Origin: Paenibacillus physcomitrellae
GTDB lineage: Bacteria > Bacillota > Bacilli > Paenibacillales > Paenibacillaceae
Assembly: GCF_002240225.1 (NCBI RefSeq)
Contig: NZ_CP022584.1
Location: 4,182,094-4,246,093 of the forward strand
Direction: 5' to 3'
DNA length: 64,000 nucleotides
Position numbers and translations under genes: made by a program. The notes under the pieces are model-generated. The model had not been told where the DNA came from, did not search any database, and saw nothing but the letters and a program-made list of their open reading frames with translations. Shown here piece after piece: positions 52,577-61,942 of this stretch; position 1 is the first letter of the stretch, and every line of letters starts with the position of its first letter.

Positions 52577-54355
52577 ATGAAGTGGAGTGGACGTTATCAG
52601 CATTACACCGGGGAAGCGTTTAGAAGGGATCTGATCGCAGGGGGCATTGTCGGCATTGTCGCGATTCCGCTGGGCATGGCCTTTGCCATCGCCTCGGGCG
52701 TCAAACCGGAATATGGGCTGTATACGACAATTGTAGCGGGTATTCTTATTTCTTTGTTTGGAGGTTCGAAGTTTCAGATCGGCGGTCCTACAGGTGCCTT
52801 TATTCCGGTGCTGCTTGGCATCGTGATGCAATACGGGTATCAGGATCTGTTGATCGCCGGTTTTATGGGCGGCGTTATTCTGCTGCTGATGGGGGTGCTG
52901 CGGCTGGGATTCCTGATCCGCTATATCCCCAAACCCGTGACGATTGGATTTACGGCGGGGATCGCCGTGACGATTTTCTCGGGACAAATCGGGAATTTCC
53001 TGGGGCTTACCGGCGTCAAGCGGCATGAATATTTCCTCGGGAGCATGCGGGAGCTCTGGGACCGGCTTCCCACCTGGAATTTGTACAGCGTGCTCACCGC
53101 CGCGATTTGTCTGGCGGCTCTGTTGATCACTCCGAAGCTGCTGCCTAAGCTGCCGGCGTCCATGGTGGGGCTGCTGCTGTCGACCGCGGCTGCGCTTTGG
53201 CTTTATCCCGGTCAAGTGGCAACCATCGGTTCGGCATACGGTACAATTCCCGGCGGACTGCCGGTGATTCACGGGCTGGATTTATCAGCGTCTCATCTGC
53301 TGCGGCTGCTGGAGCCGGCGCTGATCATCGCGATGCTGGGCAGCATCGAATCGCTGCTGTCAGCCGTTGTCGCAGACGGTATGAGCGGTACACGCCATAA
53401 CAGCAACCGCGAGCTGCTTGGGCAGGGTATCGCTAATATAGTTACGCCTTTCTTTGGCGGGATTCCCGCCACGGGCGCCATTGCCCGGACGGCAACCAAT
53501 ATCCGCAGCGCAGCGGCATCCCCGCTTTCTGGGATTGTGCACGGGATTGTGGTGCTGCTGATTGTTGCGTTGTTTGCACCCTATGCCTCCAACATCCCTT
53601 TGGCGAGCATGGCGCCTGTATTGATGATGGTGGCCTGGAATATGAGCGAACGCAAAGCATTTGTCAAAATGCTGAAGACCCGCACCGGCGATTCGGTTAT
53701 TTTGCTGGTAACCTTCTTTCTTACCGTATTCACCACCTTGACGACAGCGGTGGAAGCCGGGCTGCTGCTGGCGGCCGTTTTGTTTATTTGGGGGATGAGC
53801 CGTTCGCTTGTCATGCATAAAGCGCTGCCAGACGCGGCGCACGGCGAACGCAAAATGCAAGCGCTGCAGCCAGACCGCCACCATGATTGTCCGCAGATCG
53901 CGATCTTCAGCGTCAATGGGGCGCTGTTCTTCGGCGCAGCCACAGCTTTTGAGGAGGAAGGCAGCGAGCTGGCCAAACACCCGCTGGGCTGCGTCATTCT
54001 GCGGATGAGCCGGGTGCCGTTTATGGATACGACGGGGGAAGCTCAGTTCACAGAGCTGGTGCGAAAGCTGCAGGATAAAGGCACAACCGTGCTGGTGGCG
54101 GGACTAAACCGCCAGCCGAAGGAAATGCTGACGAAAACGGGTGGTTATGCGCGGCTTGGCGACCGCCACTGCTTTGAACATACCGGCGAAGCGCTCGACT
54201 TCGCCTTGTCCAGAGTGGACCGGCCGACCTGCAAAGGCTGCCGTCAATTCGCGTTCCGGGAATGTGCTTCTTTGTGCAAAGCAGAAGGAGAGACGGCTGG
54301 ATTTGCCGTTCCGGGTTCGGCGGGGCCTTCGGTACAGAAGCCGGGCACTATTTAA
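52577..54355 (+). CDS. SulP-family anion permease with STAS domain and four-cysteine tail
   Basis: A 592-residue SLC26/SulP transporter: about 12-14 spans (RDLIAGGIVGIVAIPLGMAFAIASG, GGPTGAFIPVL, GGIPATGAIARTATNIRSGA-like block), then a STAS domain from about residue 440 (AIFSVNGALFFGAA, VPFMDTTGE). The end carries an uncommon extension with Cys at 552, 555, 563 and 567 (CKGCRQFAFRECASLC), which could bind metal or an iron-sulfur cluster or act as a thiol switch. The family takes up sulfate, bicarbonate or other anions. It is co-transcribed with the ArsR-type gene. Confidence 0.9.
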   Translation: MKWSGRYQHYTGEAFRRDLIAGGIVGIVAIPLGMAFAIASGVKPEYGLYTTIVAGILISLFGGSKFQIGGPTGAFIPVLLGIVMQYGYQDLLIAGFMGGVILLLMGVLRLGFLIRYIPKPVTIGFTAGIAVTIFSGQIGNFLGLTGVKRHEYFLGSMRELWDRLPTWNLYSVLTAAICLAALLITPKLLPKLPASMVGLLLSTAAALWLYPGQVATIGSAYGTIPGGLPVIHGLDLSASHLLRLLEPALIIAMLGSIESLLSAVVADGMSGTRHNSNRELLGQGIANIVTPFFGGIPATGAIARTATNIRSAAASPLSGIVHGIVVLLIVALFAPYASNIPLASMAPVLMMVAWNMSERKAFVKMLKTRTGDSVILLVTFFLTVFTTLTTAVEAGLLLAAVLFIWGMSRSLVMHKALPDAAHGERKMQALQPDRHHDCPQIAIFSVNGALFFGAATAFEEEGSELAKHPLGCVILRMSRVPFMDTTGEAQFTELVRKLQDKGTTVLVAGLNRQPKEMLTKTGGYARLGDRHCFEHTGEALDFALSRVDRPTCKGCRQFAFRECASLCKAEGETAGFAVPGSAGPSVQKPGTI

Positions 54356-54443
54356 CAGATTAAGAGCTTTCGTTTGATAGAGCATGCGATTCTAGCCAAT
54401 ATTTCGCAAATCGCTGCAGCCGGCCACCATACGGATATAACAA

Positions 54444-54485
54444 AAAAAGCGGTTTTTCCTTCTCTGAGGAAAAACCGCTTTTTGT
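54444..54485. terminator. Bidirectional terminator between sulP and fabV
   Basis: AAAAGCGGTTTTTCC and GGAAAAACCGCTTTT with a six-base loop, A-run before and T-run after. Confidence 0.9.
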
Positions 54486-54515
54486 GCTGCCGCTGACAAG
54501 GCCAGCAGCCTATTA

Positions 54516-55706
54516 TTAGTTTTGGTGCGGAACTTCAATCTCCGGGTTCACGTCCGCTTCGTAATCCACGCCTTCGGTCTCAAAGCCGAACAACTGGAAG
54601 AACTCTCTGCGGTAGCCTTCCAGATCGGTCAGCTTCCAGATGTTCTCGCTGTCCACGCTGTTCCAGATGTCAGCCACTTCCTGCTGCACATCTTCGCGCA
54701 TTTCCCAATCGTCAATACGGATGCGGTTTAGTTCATCGACAGGCACATCGCCTTCGGTATACAAACGCTCCGCAAATAGACGGTACATTTGCTCAATCGT
54801 ACCTTCGTGAATACCTTTCTCCTTCATCACCTTGTAAAGCGCCGAAATGTACAGCGGCACAATCGGGATGGCGGAGGAGGATTGCGTCACAAGCGCTTTG
54901 CCGACCACGACATAAGCATGTCCCTGTTTAGCGGCAAGCTGATCGTTCATCCGGCGGGCGGTAGCCTCCAAATGATCTTTGGCTTGACCGATGGAGCCGT
55001 CACGGTAAATCGGCTGGGTAAGCGCAGGACCAAGGTAAGAATAGGCCAGCGTAATAACGCCGTCAGCCAGCACGCCCGCTTCTTCGAGCATCTGCATCCA
55101 GTCCTGCCAGTCATTGCCGCCCATGACTTCAACGGTGGCTTTGATTTCTTCTTCGGTTGCCGGCTCAATCGAAATATCGGTCACCGTGCCGTTATGGAAA
55201 TCAACCGTTTTGTTGGTGTAGGTTTGTCCGATCGGCTTCAGCACGGAATTAAATACTTCGCCTGTTGCCGGGTCTGTTTTGCGCGCAGTAGCCACGCTGT
55301 AGATGACCATGTCCACTTGTCCAAGCTCACGTTTGATCAGCTCAGCCGTGCGCTTCTTCGTGTCAGCGTCAAAAGCATCGCCGGTTACGCTGAACGATTT
55401 CAGTCCTGCTTCTTCGGCTGCTTTCTCAAAGGCTGCAGAGTTGTACCAGCCAGCAGACGCTGTGCGGGTTTGGGTGCTTTTGCTTGGACGGTAAACGCCA
55501 ACCGTGTTGGCGCCGGAGCCGAATGCGGCCACGATCCGCGCTGACAGGCCGTAGCCGGTAGAAGCGCCGATGACGAGCACATTGCGGGGCCCTTTAACAG
55601 CGGGCTGGGATTTTACATAATCGATTTGCTGCTGGACCTGCGCCGCACAACCGACCGGATGTGAAGTGGTGCAGATAAAGCCGCGTGTTCTTGGTTTAAT
55701 AATCAT
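54516..55706 (-). CDS. fabV: Trans-2-enoyl-CoA/ACP reductase FabV
   Basis: A 396-residue single-chain enoyl reductase: N-terminal IIKPRTRGFICTTSHPVGC, cofactor site VIGASTGYGLSARI and the extended active-site motif Tyr-x8-Lys in YRDGSIGQAK. It reduces the enoyl double bond with NADH in fatty-acid synthesis or reductive chain formation, and members are triclosan-tolerant. The AAAGGAAC site before the ATG is modest. It stands alone. Triclosan resistance in this strain is only an inference. Confidence 0.94.
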   Translation of the reverse strand: MIIKPRTRGFICTTSHPVGCAAQVQQQIDYVKSQPAVKGPRNVLVIGASTGYGLSARIVAAFGSGANTVGVYRPSKSTQTRTASAGWYNSAAFEKAAEEAGLKSFSVTGDAFDADTKKRTAELIKRELGQVDMVIYSVATARKTDPATGEVFNSVLKPIGQTYTNKTVDFHNGTVTDISIEPATEEEIKATVEVMGGNDWQDWMQMLEEAGVLADGVITLAYSYLGPALTQPIYRDGSIGQAKDHLEATARRMNDQLAAKQGHAYVVVGKALVTQSSSAIPIVPLYISALYKVMKEKGIHEGTIEQMYRLFAERLYTEGDVPVDELNRIRIDDWEMREDVQQEVADIWNSVDSENIWKLTDLEGYRREFFQLFGFETEGVDYEADVNPEIEVPHQN

Positions 55707-55824
55707 CAGTTTAAGTTCCTTTCTTTATCCGTAATTTCCTTTATACGAGATTTCAGCGTTAAGGCGTATGTAGGGCGTACGCTTCCTATTTTAGCAACAA
55801 TTAACCTTTCATAACCAGTGCCTT

Positions 55825-56985
55825 TCAAGATTCTTTCAAAAATCTTGCTCTCCTGCCGTAAACGGCATAGAGAATCCAGCCGAACACCATGCCGGCCAAA
55901 GACAAGGCGGAGATCAGCAGGAACAGCAGCTGACCGCCGGCGGCTTCATATAAAGCTCCGCCCGCATAAGAAGCTATGATGCCCGATACGCCAAAGAACA
56001 GCAGGGCCAAAACCGTCTGTCCGGTCGCCCGCCATTCGGCCGGCACGATCCGGTACAAATACTGAATCGCCGACGAATAGAAGACCGGGAAGGTCAGCAG
56101 CTGCAGGAGCTGGATGTACGCCAGCCAATGCGGATCGGTCACCCAGGCGCTGACGAAGAACCGGACGAAATAAAACGCGCCGGCAATCGAAATGGTAATC
56201 AGCTCGCGGCCGGGGCGCAGCCACCAGAAGCTGAGGGCAAACACGGCGATTTCCGAGCCTGCGGCAAGGAACCAGGCTTGTCCGACAAGGCTGGAGCTGC
56301 CGCCGAGCTCTTTGATATAAACGCCGAGGAACGTGTCATTCATACGGGCTGGAACCGAGCTGATAAACACCAGCAGCAGAAACAGCAGCGTCTCCTTGCT
56401 GCCGAGGAAGGCTTTAAGGCTCTTCAGCGTTACCGGCTTGCCTGCCACCGGAGCGTCGGGCATGCTGATGGTGAGCACCAGGCTGACGAGGGCCAGGCCG
56501 GCGAACAGATAAGCGAGGCTGTGGGCGCCGAGATAAGTCATAAAATAGCCGGACAGCAGTGCCATGACGCCGTATCCAAGCGCGCCGAACGTGCGGATAG
56601 AGCCGTAGCTGGTGCCAGCCGCCTCCGAAACCCGGAAGTTCAGGCTTTCCGTCAGCGGGTCGATCGGCATCAGCACGAAATAAGTCAGCATGGCCAGCCC
56701 GACCAGCAGGCTGTAGGAGCTTGAAGCATACAGGCCGAATCCGGTCAGGGCGGATAAAATCAGCAGAACGATGAGCACCTTGCGGATCGTTTTGGTCCGG
56801 TCGCTGATCATGCCCCACAGCGGCTGGGCGATAATCGTAATGACGCCTCCCGTGCCGATGATAACACCGATCTGGGACGGGTTCAGCCCCTGGTCATCCA
56901 GATATACCGGCAGGAACGGAATAAAAATCGCCAGCAGCGCGAAATAAAAAAAATTAAAGCCTTTAAGCAAAGATGAATGGCTCAT
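55825..56985 (-). CDS. MFS transporter (MFS_1-like, PP/nucleoside symporter type)
   Basis: A 386-residue 12-span transporter: FYFALLAIFIPFLPVYLDDQG, QPLWGMISDRTKTIRK and DPLTESLNFRVSEAAGTSYGSIR, resembling the phenylpropionate/nucleoside permease group of MFS_1-like proteins. The ATG at 56985 is the natural N-terminus, although GGGAGG lies about 13 bases upstream, rather far; an in-frame TTG at 57024 lacks a site. Substrate unknown. Confidence 0.82.
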   Translation of the reverse strand: MSHSSLLKGFNFFYFALLAIFIPFLPVYLDDQGLNPSQIGVIIGTGGVITIIAQPLWGMISDRTKTIRKVLIVLLILSALTGFGLYASSSYSLLVGLAMLTYFVLMPIDPLTESLNFRVSEAAGTSYGSIRTFGALGYGVMALLSGYFMTYLGAHSLAYLFAGLALVSLVLTISMPDAPVAGKPVTLKSLKAFLGSKETLLFLLLVFISSVPARMNDTFLGVYIKELGGSSSLVGQAWFLAAGSEIAVFALSFWWLRPGRELITISIAGAFYFVRFFVSAWVTDPHWLAYIQLLQLLTFPVFYSSAIQYLYRIVPAEWRATGQTVLALLFFGVSGIIASYAGGALYEAAGGQLLFLLISALSLAGMVFGWILYAVYGRRARFLKES

Positions 56986-57137
56986 GGATCGTCGATCTTC
57001 CTCCCGATAACCTAATATCTTCAATTTATCATAGTTTACCGGTTATGTTACACTTAAACGGAATTCATAAACCAATTATTCCCTTAAGGATTATATAAAG
57101 AAACGATACTTGGGAGATGTAAGGAGAGTCAGCAGAA

Positions 57138-57899
57138 ATGAGACTGGTATCATGGAACGTTAATGGCTTGAGGGCCGCAGTGAGCAAAGGGTTTCAGGAT
57201 TATTTCAACCGCGTGGACGCCGATATTTTCTGCGTGCAGGAGACCAAACTCCAGGCCGGGCAAATTACGATGGAGCATGGGGAAGAATATGAGCAGTATT
57301 GGAATTATGCGGTGAAGAAAGGTTACTCCGGCACCGCGGTATTTACCCGGATCAAACCTTTGTCCGTCTGGTACGGACTGGAGGAGGATTCGGAGGCCGA
57401 GGGACGCACCATTACGCTGGAATTCGAAGCTTTTTATCTCGTGAATGTATACACGCCTAATGCAAAAAGAGATCTGTCCCGCCTGCCCTACAGGCTGGAA
57501 TGGGAGGACCGGTTCCGGCAGTATCTGCAGAACCTGGACAGCAGGAAGCCGGTTATCGTCTGCGGCGATCTGAATGTGGCTCATCAGGAGATCGATCTGA
57601 AAAATGCCGTATCTAACCGCGGCAACTCCGGTTTCACCGATGAGGAGCGGGCTAAAATGACCGATCTGCTCGGATCGGGATTTGTGGATACGTTCCGTCA
57701 TTTCTATCCGGACACGACAGACGTTTACAGCTGGTGGTCTTATATGATGAAGGTCAGGGAACGGAACATCGGCTGGCGCATCGACTATTTCCTGGCCTCC
57801 GAGCGGCTGCTGCCGCTGCTGCGCGATGCCAAGATCGACACGGCCATTCTGGGCAGCGATCACTGCCCGGTTATTCTGGAGATGGATGATCTGACTTAA
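57138..57899 (+). CDS. exoA: Exodeoxyribonuclease III / AP endonuclease
   Basis: A 253-residue ExoIII-family enzyme that cuts DNA 5' of abasic sites in base-excision repair and trims 3' ends. Motifs: VSWNVNGLRAAVSKGF, CVQETKLQ with the metal-binding Glu, VYTPNA, VCGDLNVAH, YSWWSYM, and LGSDHCPVILE with the catalytic Asp-His. AAGGAG precedes the ATG. It is divergent from the MFS gene and stands alone. Confidence 0.96.
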   Translation: MRLVSWNVNGLRAAVSKGFQDYFNRVDADIFCVQETKLQAGQITMEHGEEYEQYWNYAVKKGYSGTAVFTRIKPLSVWYGLEEDSEAEGRTITLEFEAFYLVNVYTPNAKRDLSRLPYRLEWEDRFRQYLQNLDSRKPVIVCGDLNVAHQEIDLKNAVSNRGNSGFTDEERAKMTDLLGSGFVDTFRHFYPDTTDVYSWWSYMMKVRERNIGWRIDYFLASERLLPLLRDAKIDTAILGSDHCPVILEMDDLT

Positions 57900-58052
57900 A
57901 GCTCAAGGCGATCAAGCTCTGAACCGGAGTCAGACAGGGGGCGGCGAGCCGGCTGTTAGGCAATGCCGGTCCGCTTGTGCCCATCTCATGTTAATATAGA
58001 ACAAAAACAAGCTGCTCAAATAGCTGGCTAATGAAAAGTGGAGGACTGCAAC

Positions 58053-59285
58053 ATGAAAGATTTTGAAGTTATGCTGAACAAATATGCAGAGCTGGTTGTC
58101 AAGGTTGGCGTCAACATTCAGCCCGGACAAATTCTGCTGGTGAACGCGCCGCTGGAAACGGTGGATTTTACGCGTTTGATCGTTGCTAAAGCTTATGAAG
58201 CCGGAGCGAAATTCGTCCAGGTGGATTGGGACGATGAGCAGGTAACGCGCATTCGCTATGAGAAAGCGTCCGACGAGTCGTTCGGGTATTACCCGAAATG
58301 GCAGGCGGATACGATGGAGCAGCTGGCTGAAAGCGGCGGGGCCGTCCTACATATCAAGGTTCCGAATCCGGAGCTGTTCAAGGGCATCGATTCCTCTAAG
58401 GTGGCGAAACAAGTAAAAGCCGCCGCGGTTGCGCGGGAGAAATATCAGTCTTACGTACGCAGCAACAAGGTCGTCTGGTCTCTGATCAAAGCTCCGACGC
58501 GCGACTGGGCTAACAAAGTATTTGCTGATCTTCCGGAAGAGGAACGGGTATCTGCGATGTGGGAAGCGGTGTTCAAGATGAACCGGGTTAAGGCGGACAA
58601 CGATCCGATCCAGGCCTGGAAGGAGCATATTGCCACGCTAAAAGAAACGCAAAACCGCATGAACACGAAACGTTACAAAGCGCTGCACTACCGCGCGCCG
58701 GGCACGGATCTGCGTGTGGAGCTGCCGGAAGGCCATCTGTGGCTTGGAGGCGGCGATAACGCCGAATCCGGTACTTATTTTGTAGCGAATATGCCAACCG
58801 AAGAAATTTACACGATGCCTAAGCGCACCGGCGTAAACGGCACGGTTGCCAGCACGATGCCGCTGAACCTGAACGGCCGGCTGGTGGAAGGCATCAAGCT
58901 GACGTTCAAGGACGGCAAAGTAGTGGAATATGACGCTGAGTCCGGACGCGAGCATTTGAGTTCGCTGCTGGAGACTGATGAAGGCGCGTCTTATCTGGGC
59001 GAGGTGGCGCTGGTACCGCATCTGTCGCCGATTTCACAGATGAACCGCATCTTCTACAACACCGGCATTGATGAAAATGCCTCCTGCCATTTCGCTTTGG
59101 GTAGCTGTTATCCGGTGAACATCGAAGGCGGCACCAAGCTGAGCAAAGACGAATTGAAGGCGAAAGGCGGCAACGTCAGCCTGACGCATGTCGATTTCAT
59201 GATCGGCTCCGCGGAGCTGGAAATTGATGGCGAGCTGGAGGACGGCAGCGTGGAAGCCGTGTTCCGCGCCGGTAACTGGGCCTAG
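58053..59285 (+). CDS. M29-family aminopeptidase (AmpS/PepS type)
   Basis: A 410-residue metallo-aminopeptidase of clan MQ. N-terminal block NKYAELVVKVGVNIQPGQILLVNAP is typical; C-terminal blocks GEVALVPHLSPISQMN and FHFALGSCYP-like NASCHFALGSCYP carry metal-binding residues. It releases N-terminal residues from peptides in the cytoplasm. ATG 58053 has GTGGAGG upstream; the ATG at 58038 lies ahead of that site. Single gene. Confidence 0.94.
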   Translation: MKDFEVMLNKYAELVVKVGVNIQPGQILLVNAPLETVDFTRLIVAKAYEAGAKFVQVDWDDEQVTRIRYEKASDESFGYYPKWQADTMEQLAESGGAVLHIKVPNPELFKGIDSSKVAKQVKAAAVAREKYQSYVRSNKVVWSLIKAPTRDWANKVFADLPEEERVSAMWEAVFKMNRVKADNDPIQAWKEHIATLKETQNRMNTKRYKALHYRAPGTDLRVELPEGHLWLGGGDNAESGTYFVANMPTEEIYTMPKRTGVNGTVASTMPLNLNGRLVEGIKLTFKDGKVVEYDAESGREHLSSLLETDEGASYLGEVALVPHLSPISQMNRIFYNTGIDENASCHFALGSCYPVNIEGGTKLSKDELKAKGGNVSLTHVDFMIGSAELEIDGELEDGSVEAVFRAGNWA

Positions 59286-59364
59286 AGCAGGCAGAAATCC
59301 GGTTCACCAGGGAATATAAACCGATCGGGCAGGGATGCTTAATATAGATGGCAGGTGGTTGTTT

Positions 59365-60057
59365 TTGTTTAGAATCTTATTGATTGAAGACGATCAAACC
59401 TTATTCCAGGAGGTCAAAGAGCGGCTGACGCAGTGGTCCTATGAAGTATACGGGATAGGCGATTTCAGTCAGGTGCTTCAGGAATATACGGCGATCCAGC
59501 CCGATCTCGTGCTGATTGATATTCAGCTGCCCAAGTTTGACGGCTTCCATTGGTGCCGGATGATCCGGGCGCATTCCAATGTGCCGATCATCTTCCTGTC
59601 GTCCCGCGACCATCCGACGGATATGGTCATGTCCATGCAGCTTGGTGCGGACGACTACGTCCAGAAGCCGTTTCATTTCGAGGTGCTGGTTGCCAAGATT
59701 CAGGCTATTCTGCGGAGAGTCTATAATTACAGCAGCGATCCGGCAGCAGCATTTAAAACCTGGTGCGGAGCGGCCGTCGATTACGAGAAAAATACCGTAA
59801 CCAACGAAACAGGCGCCGTAGAGCTCACCCGGAATGAGAGCCTGATCCTGAAGCAGCTGATCGAGCACAAGAACAAGGTGGTCAGCCGGGAAGAGCTGAT
59901 CCGCAGCTTATGGGAAGACGAGCGCTTCGTAAGCGATAATACGCTGACCGTCAATTTGAACCGGCTGCGCAAGAAGCTGGAGGAGATCGGGCTCGGCCAG
60001 CAGATCGAAACCAAGGTGGGCCTTGGATACATGGCTGTGGAAGAGGACGCTCTATGA
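59365..60057 (+). CDS. OmpR-family response regulator, BceR-like
   Basis: A 230-residue two-domain regulator: receiver with phospho-Asp in DLVLIDIQLPKFDGF and Lys in DYVQKPFHFEVL, then a winged-helix output domain (LTRNESLILKQLIEHKNKVVSREELI). Start TTG 59365 gives the canonical FRILLIEDD N-terminus and has AGGTGG six bases upstream; the frame open to 59335 has none. It overlaps the kinase by four bases. Together with the ABC genes it makes a peptide-antibiotic detoxification module. Confidence 0.92.
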   Translation: MFRILLIEDDQTLFQEVKERLTQWSYEVYGIGDFSQVLQEYTAIQPDLVLIDIQLPKFDGFHWCRMIRAHSNVPIIFLSSRDHPTDMVMSMQLGADDYVQKPFHFEVLVAKIQAILRRVYNYSSDPAAAFKTWCGAAVDYEKNTVTNETGAVELTRNESLILKQLIEHKNKVVSREELIRSLWEDERFVSDNTLTVNLNRLRKKLEEIGLGQQIETKVGLGYMAVEEDAL

Positions 60058-61058
60058 TCGGCAAATTTCTGCGCGAGCGGATCACCTGGATTGCATTTGT
60101 AATCCTGCAGCAGGCTTTAATTTTGTTCGTCGCCTTTGTGGATGCGGCAATTCCTTTTTGGCCGGCAGCTTATATTGTGTTTTTGTCAATCCTGGCTTTT
60201 CTGGCGTTCCTTGTTTACCGGTATTTCAAAGAGATCCGCTTTTACCGGAGTCTGCAGGAATGGAACACCAGCTTGGACAAACAAGGCATCCAGGAGCCAG
60301 ACAGCCCGTTCGAACAGATCATCGACGCCAGTATTGCCGAGCAAACGGAACGTCTGCGCGAGGAGGTCTCGCGGAATCAGATGCTGCTTGAAAGCGAGAA
60401 GGATGATCTGCTGGCCTGGATTCATGAAGTCAAAACACCGCTGACCGCCATGCATCTTATGATCGAGCGGATGGAGGACGCGCCCATGAAAGCCAATCTG
60501 ACTTATGAATGGCTGCGCATCCACCTGCTGCTTGACCAGCAGCTGCATAGTAAGCGGATTTCCTTTCTCGAAAATGATCTGTACATTGAAAAGCTGAACC
60601 TCAAGACGCTGCTTGTCCAGGAGATCAGATCGCTGCAGTCCTGGTGCATGCAGAAAGGGATCGGGGTTGAGCTCCAGCTTAAGGCCCCGGAAGTATACAG
60701 TGACGCCAAATGGTTATCGTTCATCTTCCGCCAGCTGCTGACCAATGCAATCAAATACAGCGAGAGCAGCGATATTACGATCGTCAGTGCCATGCAGGAG
60801 GGGCAAGTCGTTGTGGAGGTGCAGGATGAGGGAAGGGGGATTGAGGCCCAGGATCTCCCCCGCATCTTTGACAAAGGGTTTACTTCGACGATCCGGCACG
60901 GGGATCAGGCATCGACCGGTATGGGACTATATCTGACACGCCGCGCGGCAGAAGCGTTGTCCATCCGGATTCAGGCCGATTCCGAGCCCGGCCGTGGCAC
61001 CCGGATGATCCTTATTTTTTCGAAAAGGAATGAATTTGTGGATATGATAAGCATGTGA
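60054..61058 (+). CDS. Intramembrane-sensing histidine kinase, BceS-like
   Basis: A 334-residue kinase with two N-terminal spans joined by a very short loop, so it has no extracellular sensor; Bce-type kinases sense through their ABC permease. Phospho-His lies in LLAWIHEVKTPLTAMH and the ATP-binding domain has QLLTNAIKYS, DEGRGIEAQDLPRIFDKGF and TGMGLYL. It overlaps the response regulator by ATGA. The stop codon lies within a large palindrome. Confidence 0.93.
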   Translation: MIGKFLRERITWIAFVILQQALILFVAFVDAAIPFWPAAYIVFLSILAFLAFLVYRYFKEIRFYRSLQEWNTSLDKQGIQEPDSPFEQIIDASIAEQTERLREEVSRNQMLLESEKDDLLAWIHEVKTPLTAMHLMIERMEDAPMKANLTYEWLRIHLLLDQQLHSKRISFLENDLYIEKLNLKTLLVQEIRSLQSWCMQKGIGVELQLKAPEVYSDAKWLSFIFRQLLTNAIKYSESSDITIVSAMQEGQVVVEVQDEGRGIEAQDLPRIFDKGFTSTIRHGDQASTGMGLYLTRRAAEALSIRIQADSEPGRGTRMILIFSKRNEFVDMISM

Positions 61059-61077
61059 CGTTTTTGTCACATGCTTA
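61047..61077. promoter_or_regulatory. Perfect palindrome upstream of bceAB, probable BceR-type operator
   Basis: TAAGCATGTGAC-GTTTTT-GTCACATGCTTA overlaps the kinase stop codon (61056-61058) and lies about 105-135 bases before the ABC ATPase start. Its TGTGAC/GTCACA core resembles BceR-type binding sites. The downstream T-run is broken (TGTTGTTTTG), so it is a poor but possible terminator. A TATACT -10 at 61125-61130 lacks a good -35, as in activated promoters. Confidence 0.65.
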
Positions 61078-61180
61078 TGTTGTTTTGTTAGGCGATTCAA
61101 ACGCCGAACCCCCTTCCCATTTTATATACTGGGAACAAATAAGGCCGTCAGGCCGCTAAGCAAAGTAGAGGGGAATCGAA

Positions 61181-61942
61181 ATGAGTATATTGGAAGCCCG
61201 GAAAATTCATAAAATTTACGGCAGCAAGCTGAACAGCCAGGAGGTTCTGAAAGGGATCGACATCGTCATCGAAGAAGGGGAATTTGTGAGCATCATGGGC
61301 CCGTCGGGCTCGGGCAAAACGACCCTGCTGAACGTCCTGTCCTCCATCGACAAGCTGAGCCACGGCTCCATCCGCATTAACGGCGTGGAGATGACGAACA
61401 TGAAAGAGAAGCAGCTGGCGGAGTTCCGCAAACGGCATCTCGGTTTTATTTTTCAGGATTACAACCTGCTGGATACGCTGACAGTCAAAGAAAACATCCT
61501 GCTGCCGCTCTCGATTACGAAGACGCCTAAAGGGGAAGCCAATGACCGCTTTAAGTCGGTGGCCTCCGAGCTTGGCATTCTGAAGCTTGCGGACAAATAC
61601 CCGAACGAAATTTCGGGCGGGCAGAAGCAGCGGACCTCGGCAGCACGGGCGTTTATTCATGAGCCAAGCATAATTTTTGCCGATGAGCCGACAGGCGCCC
61701 TGGATTCGAAATCCGCGTCCGACCTGCTGAACAAGCTGAGCGAGCTGAACCGCAGCCGCCGGTCGACGATCGTGATGGTCACGCATGATCCGGTAGCCGC
61801 GAGCTACTGCAGCCGGGTTATTTTTATCAAGGACGGACAAGTATACACCCAGCTGAACCGCGGAGCTCAGGACCGGCAGGTGTTCTTCCAGGACATCATG
61901 AAAACGCAGGGCGTACTCGGCGGGGTGCAGCATGAACATTAA
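61181..61942 (+). CDS. Bce-type ABC transporter ATPase
   Basis: A 253-residue ATPase of the MacB/BceA class: Walker [30 protein letters not shown], signature [12 protein letters not shown] and Walker [22 protein letters not shown] precedes the ATG. It overlaps the permease gene by 11 bases. With BceB it removes or releases cell-wall-targeting peptides such as bacitracin-type antibiotics. Confidence 0.94.
   Translation: MSILEARKIHKIYGSKLNSQEVLKGIDIVIEEGEFVSIMGPSGSGKTTLLNVLSSIDKLSHGSIRINGVEMTNMKEKQLAEFRKRHLGFIFQDYNLLDTLTVKENILLPLSITKTPKGEANDRFKSVASELGILKLADKYPNEISGGQKQRTSAARAFIHEPSIIFADEPTGALDSKSASDLLNKLSELNRSRRSTIVMVTHDPVAASYCSRVIFIKDGQVYTQLNRGAQDRQVFFQDIMKTQGVLGGVQHEH

Noticed and set aside
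52385-53272. 295-residue minus-strand open frame rich in His, Gln and Arg
   Set aside because: Antisense to the ArsR and SulP genes, no ribosome site, no recognisable domain.
57150-57863. 237-residue minus-strand frame opposite exoA
   Set aside because: Shadow of a clear exoA gene.
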